Virus record (IMG/VR): IMGVR_UViG_3300008113_006596
Location: 3,103-37,030 of that record
Direction: 5' to 3' (one strand)
Length of the DNA: 33,928 nt
DNA from: a virus
Shown here: positions 1-8,354 of the stretch, piece after piece
How positions within the stretch are numbered: position 1 is the first letter of the stretch
How the letters are laid out: every line of letters starts with the position of its first letter
Position numbers and translations under genes: made by a program
Notes under the pieces: generated by a model
Told to the model about the DNA's origin: nothing
Database searches by the model: none
Seen by the model: only the letters and a program-made list of their open reading frames with translations

Positions 1-819
1 ATATCAAATAGTTATCAACAAGTTAATTATTTAACCAATCCATCTTATGCTAGTGCTAGTTTCCAAAACCAAGGAGGAACGTGGTATTATAATGTACCAG
101 CAACATACACAAACAAACCACAGTGGTTTTGTAGTTCTTCTGTATACGCACCACTCGCAAATCAAAGTTTGATATGTAGTCAATCATTTAGTTACGGACA
201 ACAAAGTGATGTTTCTATGGACATAACTCAAATTGTAAGAGGATGGTTATGTGGATGCGTTCCAAATCAAGGACTTATGTTGTTGTCATCATTGGAGATA
301 TCAACTCCTCCATTACAATCAACTAATGGCCTATTACAATTCTTTAGTAAAGAAACTAATACAATTTATAGTCCATATATTGATGTAGCCTGGGATGATA
401 GTGTATTCAATACCGGAAGTTTATCTCCCGTTACAGGATCAATTCAAAATTTAATTACATTAAACTATCTAAAAGACGCTTATAAAGCTGGTAGTCTTCC
501 TAAGATCTATGTGTTTGCTAGAGATAGATATCCATTAAAGAACTTTCAAAAGGCTTATCAACAACCAGCAATGGTCACTCCTAAATATCTTCCAACCAGT
601 TCTTATTATATGATTAAAGACGCTGAATCGGAAGAAGTATTAATTAATTTTGATAAATATACAAAGTTAAGCTGTGATCCAAATCAAGGAAATTATTTCA
701 AATTGCAAACCACTGGATTGCCACAAGAAAGATATTTGAAAATATTTATAAAATCGGAATATGCCGATGGTACTATAGATATTACAGATACTCAAAAGAT
801 ATTTAAAATAACAAGATAA
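1..819 (+). CDS. 5'-truncated virion protein with DNRLRE-like segment
   Basis: The reading frame is open from the first base of the window, so the gene starts upstream; the first in-frame TTG (169) lies inside the reading frame and is not a credible start. About 272 residues are visible, ending in TAA at 817-819. The middle holds a segment of the type D-I-T-x2-V-x2-W-L followed by P-N-x-G-L and, further on, F-F-S-K-E and a Y-S-P-Y strand. This pattern resembles DNRLRE (disaggregatase-related repeat) beta domains of surface and fibre proteins. That match is by eye and tentative. The rest is rich in Tyr, Ser and Asn, like the genes after it. The next gene starts one base after the stop, so the two are probably co-transcribed. 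The likely role is a baseplate, tail-fibre or other virion surface component, inferred from the neighbours. Confidence 0.6.
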   Translation: MSNSYQQVNYLTNPSYASASFQNQGGTWYYNVPATYTNKPQWFCSSSVYAPLANQSLICSQSFSYGQQSDVSMDITQIVRGWLCGCVPNQGLMLLSSLEISTPPLQSTNGLLQFFSKETNTIYSPYIDVAWDDSVFNTGSLSPVTGSIQNLITLNYLKDAYKAGSLPKIYVFARDRYPLKNFQKAYQQPAMVTPKYLPTSSYYMIKDAESEEVLINFDKYTKLSCDPNQGNYFKLQTTGLPQERYLKIFIKSEYADGTIDITDTQKIFKITR

Positions 820-820
820 C

Positions 821-1294
821 ATGGCAAATATACCATTAAATTATGATGTAGCTACGGATGAAGTTTCCAGTTTTAAAAATTTTGGAAATTTCACTAATAA
901 TATTGATTCATTTGGAAATGTTCAATTGGTATTTTCCGTAGCTCAGTCTGTAAACGGAAACGTTAATTACGTTAAAGTACCATTAAAAACATTTGTATAC
1001 AACGAAAATAAAATAGTTGATGCAAATACTACTGAATTTACAGAATTGCAAACTGTTCAACAAGAAGAAAAACGTAATGTTGACGAAGTGTTAACTCAAT
1101 ACAACAATCTACTTGAAGAAAATAGAATTCTAAATCAAACCGTTAACGATTTGGTTGAAAAATATGAGAATAATGATGATAAACAAGTTATCAATGCGTT
1201 GAAAACTACTATCATTAATCTTAGAATAGAGTTAGGTCAGGGAGCTGTTCCTTCCGACTTTTCAGATGACTTTCCGTTCTTACCACTAGTATAA
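821..1294 (+). CDS. Hypothetical virion-associated protein with coiled coil
   Basis: This 157-residue protein is not recognised. The N-terminal half (about 1-75) looks like a beta-rich segment with Phe, Asn and Val. From about residue 80 to 140 there is a heptad-like, Glu/Asn/Leu-rich stretch that should form a coiled coil (for example L-L-E-E-N-R-I-L-N followed by V-N-D-L-V-E-K). The tail is acidic and hydrophobic (D-D-F-P-F-L-P). No signal peptide or membrane segment is visible. It sits one base after the preceding structural gene and one base before the 1486-residue gene. That spacing suggests translational coupling and a role in the same tail or baseplate assembly, perhaps as a trimerising connector or chaperone; the role is inference only. 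Confidence 0.6.
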   Translation: MANIPLNYDVATDEVSSFKNFGNFTNNIDSFGNVQLVFSVAQSVNGNVNYVKVPLKTFVYNENKIVDANTTEFTELQTVQQEEKRNVDEVLTQYNNLLEENRILNQTVNDLVEKYENNDDKQVINALKTTIINLRIELGQGAVPSDFSDDFPFLPLV

Positions 1295-1295
1295 T

Positions 1296-4200
1296 ATGCC
1301 TTACGATTATTTAACAATTAACGAACTAGATCTTACCAACGGTATAGTAAGTGCTTCGTATTTGCCTCAAGATTTACAATCTTTGTATGAACAACAAATT
1401 TTGAATTCTGAGAAATTTTTTGGAGATTCAAACGATGATATATTAGAACTCAGCATTTATAATAGCAATCAAGAACCAATTCTTTTCAACAGAGTAATTC
1501 CAAAGACAACTTTTAGTATCGTACAATCAACATACAGAGATGTTAATAACGTACAACGTTCATATACAGTTGCAAATCCATTTACAAATTATGCTTTGTA
1601 TGGAAATGAATTATTATTGCATACGCAATTTGATCTTAAATTTGACGAATTAAGCCCTGGTTTATATTATGTTTTGTATAACCCAATTAAAAATATTGCG
1701 GGTAATACCACAAACAGATTATTCATAAAAGAAATCTCACCAAGTAGAACGGAAATAAGATTATCTTATGCATTTAATCCAAATTTAAATGAAGTTAATA
1801 GATTAGACTCTGTAAAGATTTCTGCGTTCGCAGACAAGAAGTTTGTATTTTTACAAATAATAGATGAGATAATTCCAATAATAGACCGAAATCCAGTTGA
1901 CGAATCATTTAACGTGAATTCTGAAAATTTCAACTATTTGAAATATGCTCAGTTCTTAGGATTTAAATCTTCAGCTGAACTTCAAGAGTTTATTAATTCT
2001 GTTTACGTGGGATACAATAAAATTGTAAATTTATCAAATGATCCGGATTCAGTTATTAGTCAAAATGTAAAGTTTTCGGGTATAGCTGAACAAATTAAAA
2101 ACTTTATTTACACTTATAACGAAGTTGAATTTTCAAGCAATGAAATTTTAGATGCAATATCATTGATAGTGGCTAAAGTTAGCCAGGACGCAATACTACA
2201 AAGAACAACACTGACCGATGCCGACTTGGTTGAAACAGTAAATATGTTTGTTCAAGTTGCGTACAATTACTGGCTACAACCAAAAATAACAGAATTATTA
2301 ACTGATTATAGTCAGAAGTTTTACGGATTCTATAAAAACTCATTGAACTTTGATAATGGCAATTTAATCAAGATATTAACCCATACTAGCTATCTTAATG
2401 TTGTTGACGGTCGTGTAAATGTACAAATTAAATTGGATAGTCCATTGCCATCACAATATTCGTTGAAAGATACATGTTGGATTTCTAATATTTCTCTTTC
2501 ACCTTTATATTTTAAAGTTAATCTTTATACAGCTCCAGTTTCACGAAAAGTTTATTTAAATGGCGTGAACTTTACAGTAGCAACTCCTACTGTTAATCCA
2601 ACCAATGATAAATTTAAAGCGTTAGATACTAATACATTGTTTGCTGCTAAATCAAGATTACAACAAAAAATAAACGATTTGTTGATCAATTATGACGATT
2701 TTAATAATTTCATCAACTTTTCTTCAGCCGAATTAAGAACCAAAATTGCTAAGAGTAAAATATCAAAATATAATTCGTATGAAGTTTCAAAGAATCAAGC
2801 AAAAAATCAGGCTTCTTCTACGGATAACAGTTCGATTTCTGCTTCTTACTCAAATCAAGTAAAAACGATCACAAATGAACAGATTTCGTTGTTAGATAGT
2901 TTTGACGAGTATGAATCTTATTTGTTCTATTACACTTCTAGTATAGACCAAAAAATAGAAGACGGTGTTAGTTTTGATAAGAGCAATTATAATTCTTTAT
3001 TTTATCAATTGCCGGAATATATTAAAACCGAAGAATCTAATGCAGATTATTTAAAATTTACCGCAATGGTAGGTCATTTCTTTGATAACATTTTGGTATT
3101 TGTTAAAAAATTTCCAAAGGCATATCCTATAAGTTGGGATGATGGAAATAGTTATCCAAAAAATTATATAGAAGAGTTGTTAAATAACTTTAACTGGGAT
3201 GTAACTAATTTCAAGTTTAATAAAAGTGATATAAATCAATTATTGTTTAATAACACACAGATGACTGGCAGTTTGTCGTCTTCATATTTTGATTACGCAA
3301 AATCTATATTCAACAGAATCACAAATAATTTAAGTTACATTTATAAAACCAAGGGAACATCTACATCATTTAATCTAATAAGATCAATTTTCGGAGTATC
3401 TTCAGATTTGATAAACGTTGTAGAATATAGTAGCCCAAATGTTTTGATAAACAGAAACGTTTATTATGATTTTGATGATATAATCTATGCTACCAAGTAT
3501 GGTAAAGATCAATATATAAATTTTAATTTTACCAGTAGTGAATATAAATACTTTGATGCTCAACAATATTCCAGTGGAAGTTATAGTGGAAGTATGTATC
3601 CATCAACGCAGTTGACAAGATCCGTAATAGAAAGATTTACGGGTATATCAACTGTAGAAATGACATTCAGATCCAATGAATGGAACAAGTATAATTACAA
3701 AGATAAAATCCCGTTGATTAAAAAGACAAGAAACAAAAACTTAGACTGGCAAATCTATTTGTATAAAACCAAACAAAAAGAATCTGCAAAATTGGTTTTT
3801 GAACTATGTCCTACTGGATCTGTAAAATTTACGTCTAGTATTGAGAGTATAGAGATGCCTTATTTCAATGGAGATTTTTATACTTTCATGTTGAGAAAAC
3901 AACCAAATGACAGTATTATTTTCGATTCGTTGCCAATTATTACTCAATCGTATAATCAAACCAGATCTTTAAGTTCATCTGCCGCTGAAAAATATGTTCC
4001 ACATACGTATACATTGAGTGTAAATCAATATTACGGAAGTCAACTTAATTTCACAGATAAGAAAAATAAGACAATATTGTATGATCAAAATCAATATTTT
4101 TCATCCGGAAGTTATTATGTTGGAAATTTCTCTTCATCTGTTCAATTCTACGGAAACATTGATAAGATAAAAGTTCAAAAATACGCATTGAGTGATGAAG

Positions 4201-5756
4201 ATTTCCAAGAACATTCTTATAACTTAAATTCTATTTCTATACCTGAAAAGTCTTTGGTATATGAAAATATGTATTATTTATGGAGCTTCGATACACCTGT
4301 AAATTTATGGGGTTCTCCAGCTATTATACCAAATCAAAATAATAGATATAAAACCAATTTTTACGCTTATAATTTTCAAAGAACTCCAGTTGTATGTGGC
4401 GCTCCTATTTGCGATACAATATTGGCAGATATTTTCCCATACCAATTTGAAAAATTTAATGTAAAACAAGCTATTAATTCAAATAGATTTGGGCCAAACT
4501 ATAAAGATAATGCTAATATAAATAAGATAACTCAAGATGTAAGTTCTAATTTGGTACCATACGGATATTCTACGTATACAACAGATATAATTGGAAGTGA
4601 TTCTAATTTGGTAGGTTACTATATTTCCCCATACAGATATTTGAATGAAAATATAGAAGACTTTTTAGGAAAAGAAGGTATAGCCGATATAATTGGCGAT
4701 CCTAAATACTTAACATCAAGAAATTATCCAGAATTAAAGTTAAGACAAGCTGAATTTGCTGCTGCTAATAAAAAATATATTTATCCACAGGAATATTATA
4801 GCACATATAAATTCTATATTGATTTTTCTATATTTGACTTTGTTAAAAATTTAACCCCTTCACGTAGTACATTAAAAACTGGTTTATTATTAGAACCATC
4901 TATATTTGAACGTGTAAAATTTAATTATAAAGATGCCGACTTTACACCGTTGGATCCAAATAATCCATCTAGTTTAATGTCATATGAAATCAAACCATTT
5001 TTTACTCCTACGTTAATTAACACAGATTACTCATCAAGTAATACTTTAATAAACGTAGATGTTATCAATGGTATTGATACGGACAGAGATACTTATAATT
5101 TTTCCAGATTTGAAATTAAAGATAAAATTGACAATAGAGATTTTATATTTGCTAAATATGGAAAGTATATTAATGTAGAAAAGAACGGATATAGTGTTAG
5201 AGATACTGTTATTTATCCTGAAAATGATTATTATCAGTCTAGAAATGACAACGGAAAAGTTGTAACTTTTACATCAAGTTATTACGCCGTACAATCAATT
5301 GGATCTGGTTCTGGTCAATTGAACAATCAGATTACAGGAAGTACGTCATTAAAGAATATTTATCGTGGAGACATGAATAGTGGATATTCACAAAGACACT
5401 TAAGCAAATTTGTTCGTGTGGGAAGCAGAGCTAAATATCAAGCTGTATCTGGATCTTTTTATCGTATAACTAACGGAATAAAATCCGTGTCTCCTGGTCA
5501 ACTCACATATTATACTTATACTAAAGGTCAAAATGATTATACCACAACAGTTAACCGTAAAGGTTTACCTAATGGATCATCTCCTATTATAACAATACCA
5601 GGATATCTATCTGTAGATATTGAAAGTGACAATTTCCCTAAATATGGAACATTAACTGGATCAGTTGGATTACCAAACAGTTTGTTTATACAACAACCAC
5701 TAACATGTTCTACGTGTACCAGTGCTAGTATGAATATGTATATTATGAATTTATAA
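1296..5756 (+). CDS. Giant baseplate/tail structural protein with LamG-like segment
   Basis: This 1486-residue protein is the largest in the window. Residues about 685-715 contain Y-K-T-K-G-T followed by a hydrophobic helix ending in I-F-G. That arrangement recalls the 'KGT...FG' segment of phage baseplate/tail proteins of the gpI kind, though the likeness is weak. Residues about 775-995 alternate beta strands with aromatic residues and end in a W-S-F-D motif; this looks like a LamG/concanavalin-type jelly roll, which would bind sugar or surface ligands. The C-terminus contains Ser/Thr/Gly-rich stretches and a late C-S-T-C pair. The protein is far longer than any T4 baseplate wedge protein. 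It lies directly after the coiled-coil gene. The most likely role is a baseplate wedge or fibre-anchoring protein that contacts the host. Domain calls are by eye; the structural role is inferred from context. Confidence 0.6.
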   Translation: MPYDYLTINELDLTNGIVSASYLPQDLQSLYEQQILNSEKFFGDSNDDILELSIYNSNQEPILFNRVIPKTTFSIVQSTYRDVNNVQRSYTVANPFTNYALYGNELLLHTQFDLKFDELSPGLYYVLYNPIKNIAGNTTNRLFIKEISPSRTEIRLSYAFNPNLNEVNRLDSVKISAFADKKFVFLQIIDEIIPIIDRNPVDESFNVNSENFNYLKYAQFLGFKSSAELQEFINSVYVGYNKIVNLSNDPDSVISQNVKFSGIAEQIKNFIYTYNEVEFSSNEILDAISLIVAKVSQDAILQRTTLTDADLVETVNMFVQVAYNYWLQPKITELLTDYSQKFYGFYKNSLNFDNGNLIKILTHTSYLNVVDGRVNVQIKLDSPLPSQYSLKDTCWISNISLSPLYFKVNLYTAPVSRKVYLNGVNFTVATPTVNPTNDKFKALDTNTLFAAKSRLQQKINDLLINYDDFNNFINFSSAELRTKIAKSKISKYNSYEVSKNQAKNQASSTDNSSISASYSNQVKTITNEQISLLDSFDEYESYLFYYTSSIDQKIEDGVSFDKSNYNSLFYQLPEYIKTEESNADYLKFTAMVGHFFDNILVFVKKFPKAYPISWDDGNSYPKNYIEELLNNFNWDVTNFKFNKSDINQLLFNNTQMTGSLSSSYFDYAKSIFNRITNNLSYIYKTKGTSTSFNLIRSIFGVSSDLINVVEYSSPNVLINRNVYYDFDDIIYATKYGKDQYINFNFTSSEYKYFDAQQYSSGSYSGSMYPSTQLTRSVIERFTGISTVEMTFRSNEWNKYNYKDKIPLIKKTRNKNLDWQIYLYKTKQKESAKLVFELCPTGSVKFTSSIESIEMPYFNGDFYTFMLRKQPNDSIIFDSLPIITQSYNQTRSLSSSAAEKYVPHTYTLSVNQYYGSQLNFTDKKNKTILYDQNQYFSSGSYYVGNFSSSVQFYGNIDKIKVQKYALSDEDFQEHSYNLNSISIPEKSLVYENMYYLWSFDTPVNLWGSPAIIPNQNNRYKTNFYAYNFQRTPVVCGAPICDTILADIFPYQFEKFNVKQAINSNRFGPNYKDNANINKITQDVSSNLVPYGYSTYTTDIIGSDSNLVGYYISPYRYLNENIEDFLGKEGIADIIGDPKYLTSRNYPELKLRQAEFAAANKKYIYPQEYYSTYKFYIDFSIFDFVKNLTPSRSTLKTGLLLEPSIFERVKFNYKDADFTPLDPNNPSSLMSYEIKPFFTPTLINTDYSSSNTLINVDVINGIDTDRDTYNFSRFEIKDKIDNRDFIFAKYGKYINVEKNGYSVRDTVIYPENDYYQSRNDNGKVVTFTSSYYAVQSIGSGSGQLNNQITGSTSLKNIYRGDMNSGYSQRHLSKFVRVGSRAKYQAVSGSFYRITNGIKSVSPGQLTYYTYTKGQNDYTTTVNRKGLPNGSSPIITIPGYLSVDIESDNFPKYGTLTGSVGLPNSLFIQQPLTCSTCTSASMNMYIMNL

Positions 5757-5764
5757 TATAATTT

Positions 5765-5793
5765 TTGATTAAAAACCTAAAACAACTGATAAT
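5765..5793 (+). promoter_or_regulatory. Possible sigma70-like promoter
   Basis: A TTGATT box (5765-5770), a 17-base spacer and a GATAAT box (5788-5793) precede the ATG at 5804. The match is weaker than at the two other sigma70-like sites in the window, and a TATTTAGT element overlaps the same gap, so this could be chance. Confidence 0.3.
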
Positions 5794-5803
5794 TATTTAG
5801 TAT

Positions 5804-6445
5804 ATGGCATACCTTAATAATAACGTTCTCACTGTTAACGCGATATTGACCAAAAAAGGTCGTGAAGTATTGGCAAAAACAGGTGGGCTGAACATTACAG
5901 CATTCGCTCTAGCTGATGACGAAATAGATTATACTCAATTTAACCCAAACCATCCAATGGGTAGTGCTTACTACGATATTGCTATTCGTAATACTCCTAT
6001 AATGGAACCTATCACAGATGAGTCGCAAACAATGAAGTATAAATTGGTTACTTTAAACGATGGTGTTACATCAGTGCCAACAATAACCATTGCACCTCCG
6101 GTAATTTCTGTACCACGTACTTATACAGCTGCAATTGACATTATTCCAAATACAACTCCAGTTTATAATGTGACTCTTGGATACACAGCAATTTTGGCAA
6201 ATAAAAATGTTGGTACACTAGTAGTCACTGAAACCAATAGTTTGAATTCTACATCCGCAACGATTCCATCATTTACAGGAGATTTAGCTTCTCAAGCTTC
6301 TCAAGTTGTGATAGGTAATAAGTTTAGATTTATTCCAAACAGTTCATTGTCTAAGACAACTACAACTAACATCACCATAATTGGAAACGAAAGCGGTGGA
6401 AGTTCTGCAATCAACGTAACTATCAGTGTTCCTACCACAACTTAA
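5804..6445 (+). CDS. Conserved phage structural protein with LTKKGRE N-terminus and Ig-like C-terminus
   Basis: This 213-residue protein opens with a segment I recognise from uncharacterised phage proteins: L-T-K-K-G-R-E at about residue 15, then F-A-L-A-D-D-E-I-D-Y, and a stretch predicting a compact alpha/beta fold up to about residue 85. From about residue 95 to the end it is rich in Thr, Ile and Val and looks like one or two Ig-like beta sandwiches, with an N-I-T-I-I-G-N-E-S-G-G strand pair near the end. Such proteins are usually annotated as hypothetical or structural. It has its own 47-base upstream gap with promoter-like sequence and is followed six bases later by another structural gene. 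The function is unknown; a virion adaptor or decoration role is inference. Confidence 0.65.
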   Translation: MAYLNNNVLTVNAILTKKGREVLAKTGGLNITAFALADDEIDYTQFNPNHPMGSAYYDIAIRNTPIMEPITDESQTMKYKLVTLNDGVTSVPTITIAPPVISVPRTYTAAIDIIPNTTPVYNVTLGYTAILANKNVGTLVVTETNSLNSTSATIPSFTGDLASQASQVVIGNKFRFIPNSSLSKTTTTNITIIGNESGGSSAINVTISVPTTT

Positions 6446-6451
6446 TAATAT

Positions 6452-7561
6452 ATGATATTCACACCATTTACTCCAGACGATATAGTAGCAGGAAGAATTA
6501 ACCAAGTATCATCGGGTATGTTTGGTACTGGTAGTTTGACAGTAGCTCAATCATCTTTCACAACATCATCCGCACAAGCAAACGTAATGACAGGATCAAG
6601 TCCGTTCGATGTACGAAATGGACAATATTATATTGATATATACAGTGGAGGAGACCAATATTTTGCAGTTGCTTATGGAGATTATTATAATTCAGGCAGT
6701 AGCTATTTTGACTGGACAGGTCAATCTACAGCAAAAGTCTACACTAACGAAACAAAAATAATTTATAGTCAATATAAAAACACATTGTTACAACCAGGCG
6801 ATACATTCTTCAGTTTTGCATCTGGTAGTGTCGATTCGCCAACAGATAGTTCAGCCATTTTCGTATTAAATTACGTAGCTGATAAGTTCCAAGATCAAAT
6901 CGATCCGGGTCAAATTCAATTGAATTTTAGTGGAGCACTTGGTCAATTTTCATATATTGATGATTCACAAGTTGTTAACACTCAACAAAATGTTTATAAC
7001 ATGATCTCAGGATCAATTATAAACGGAGTTCCTACACCATATACTAAAAACGGAACTGTTTCTGCTGTTTACGAAGGTATAGGGTTATTTTATCCAACAA
7101 ATGGCATTGTTGTATTGAACGCTCTAAAGTTAGATGCAAAAGTTGGTATTACAGGAAATCCACCTGAAATAACAAGTGCTAGAACATCCAATCAATATTC
7201 AGTAAACTGGGAAAGTTATTGGAGAAATTGGTTACGTAAATTCTTCTTAAGTCTTAAGATGTCTAATAAAAATATGGCGGTACGTAAGTCGGAATTTGTA
7301 CCTTCTACAAACTACTTTATTAGAGTTAAAAATAAAGAATTTAATTATAGCAACAATCCAACATTTGTATCTGATGGTACAGACGGACAAACAAAAGGCA
7401 CCATTATTTATCCAGAGTTGATTAGCAATCCCCGTACATATATTACTACGATTGGATTGTATGATTCTAATAATGAATTATTAGCCGTTGGCAAATTAAG
7501 CAGACCAACTCAAAAGTCTTTTGACAATGAATTGTTAATTAAGTGTCGTATTGATTTTTAA
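6452..7561 (+). CDS. Tail/baseplate protein sharing a C-terminal module with the 885-aa protein
   Basis: This 369-residue protein is Ser/Gly/Tyr-rich in its N-terminal two thirds (many S-G-S and T-G-S turns), consistent with a beta-rich fibre or baseplate shaft. A W-E-S-Y-W-R-N-W-L segment at about residue 250 marks an amphipathic linker. The last 40 residues read Y-I-T-T-I-G-L-Y-D, then L-L-A-V-G-K-L-S-R-P, then a final beta strand. The 885-residue protein encoded at 8355-11012 ends with an equivalent block (Y-I-T-T-V-G-L-Y, then L-V-A-I-A-K-L-A-Q-P). The shared end suggests a common docking or capping module on the particle. No enzyme motif is visible. Confidence 0.65.
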   Translation: MIFTPFTPDDIVAGRINQVSSGMFGTGSLTVAQSSFTTSSAQANVMTGSSPFDVRNGQYYIDIYSGGDQYFAVAYGDYYNSGSSYFDWTGQSTAKVYTNETKIIYSQYKNTLLQPGDTFFSFASGSVDSPTDSSAIFVLNYVADKFQDQIDPGQIQLNFSGALGQFSYIDDSQVVNTQQNVYNMISGSIINGVPTPYTKNGTVSAVYEGIGLFYPTNGIVVLNALKLDAKVGITGNPPEITSARTSNQYSVNWESYWRNWLRKFFLSLKMSNKNMAVRKSEFVPSTNYFIRVKNKEFNYSNNPTFVSDGTDGQTKGTIIYPELISNPRTYITTIGLYDSNNELLAVGKLSRPTQKSFDNELLIKCRIDF

Positions 7562-7596
7562 TCTAAATAAGTTTAAATCTTCCTATTTATATTGGG

Positions 7597-8343
7597 ATGA
7601 TTAAGTTTCTCAAAAATCAAGACATACAAATCACTACGTTCGCAGTGGCAAAATCGAAAGTTGCTAATAACATCTTTTCAGATTTGTTATTGGCAAGTGA
7701 TGGAACGTATAATTTTCCTTTGATTATTCCTTTGGAAGATTGTGACTATAATTTTAACTCATTATCTACAGGATCATTTGCTACCGTCAATAACAATCAA
7801 AATTGCGATGGATCGATTGTAAATGATAATGGATTTTTAGCTTGTTCACCAATAAATGATCCGAATAATCCACAATTTCAATTGGGAATAAAAATCCCAT
7901 CTAGCTCGGTTTTTTATCCAGTTGGAAGTCAATTTTATAATGCACAAGACAATCCAACTAATTTAGACGGAACTTATCAAGGTCAAGTTTATAATACTAT
8001 CAAAAAAATGTATTATAATAATTACAATAATGCATATAACATTTTTGGATTTGATGGTTATGATACATCTAGAGCTGAATTGAATTTGGATGACAAATTT
8101 GTAAGTTATACATTAAACGTAACTCAGAGCGGAGATAAAATCGGACCATTAAGTGTAATAATAAACAACCAAACTGGTGATATAGTAGCTGATATTTTAG
8201 ATGACGGATTAAATAATTTATATTTATCTGGATCCTATTTTATCAACGATTTCGAAGTATATACTAATAATACACAAAGCGTAGTTAACTATGGAATTAC
8301 AGGTTTAGGACAATATTTGTATTATGGTTCGATTTCTACATAA
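7597..8343 (+). CDS. Hypothetical virion protein
   Basis: This 248-residue protein is not recognised. It opens with M-I-K-F-L-K-N-Q-D-I-Q-I-T-T-F, probably an edge beta strand, and continues with alternating beta segments rich in Asn, Tyr and Asp. There are three cysteines in the first 85 residues. No signal peptide, membrane helix or catalytic motif is visible. The start is the ATG at 7597, preceded by GGG and by a TATTTATA element at 7584-7591. It lies between two genes whose products share a C-terminal module, and 11 bases before the FG-GAP gene, so a role in the same fibre or baseplate assembly is likely. That role is inferred only from position and composition. Confidence 0.6.
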   Translation: MIKFLKNQDIQITTFAVAKSKVANNIFSDLLLASDGTYNFPLIIPLEDCDYNFNSLSTGSFATVNNNQNCDGSIVNDNGFLACSPINDPNNPQFQLGIKIPSSSVFYPVGSQFYNAQDNPTNLDGTYQGQVYNTIKKMYYNNYNNAYNIFGFDGYDTSRAELNLDDKFVSYTLNVTQSGDKIGPLSVIINNQTGDIVADILDDGLNNLYLSGSYFINDFEVYTNNTQSVVNYGITGLGQYLYYGSIST

Positions 8344-8354
8344 GTATATAAAAT

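Noticed and set aside
169-171. TTG as start of the first gene
   Set aside because: The frame is open to the window edge and the upstream residues are of the same composition, so the gene begins outside the window.
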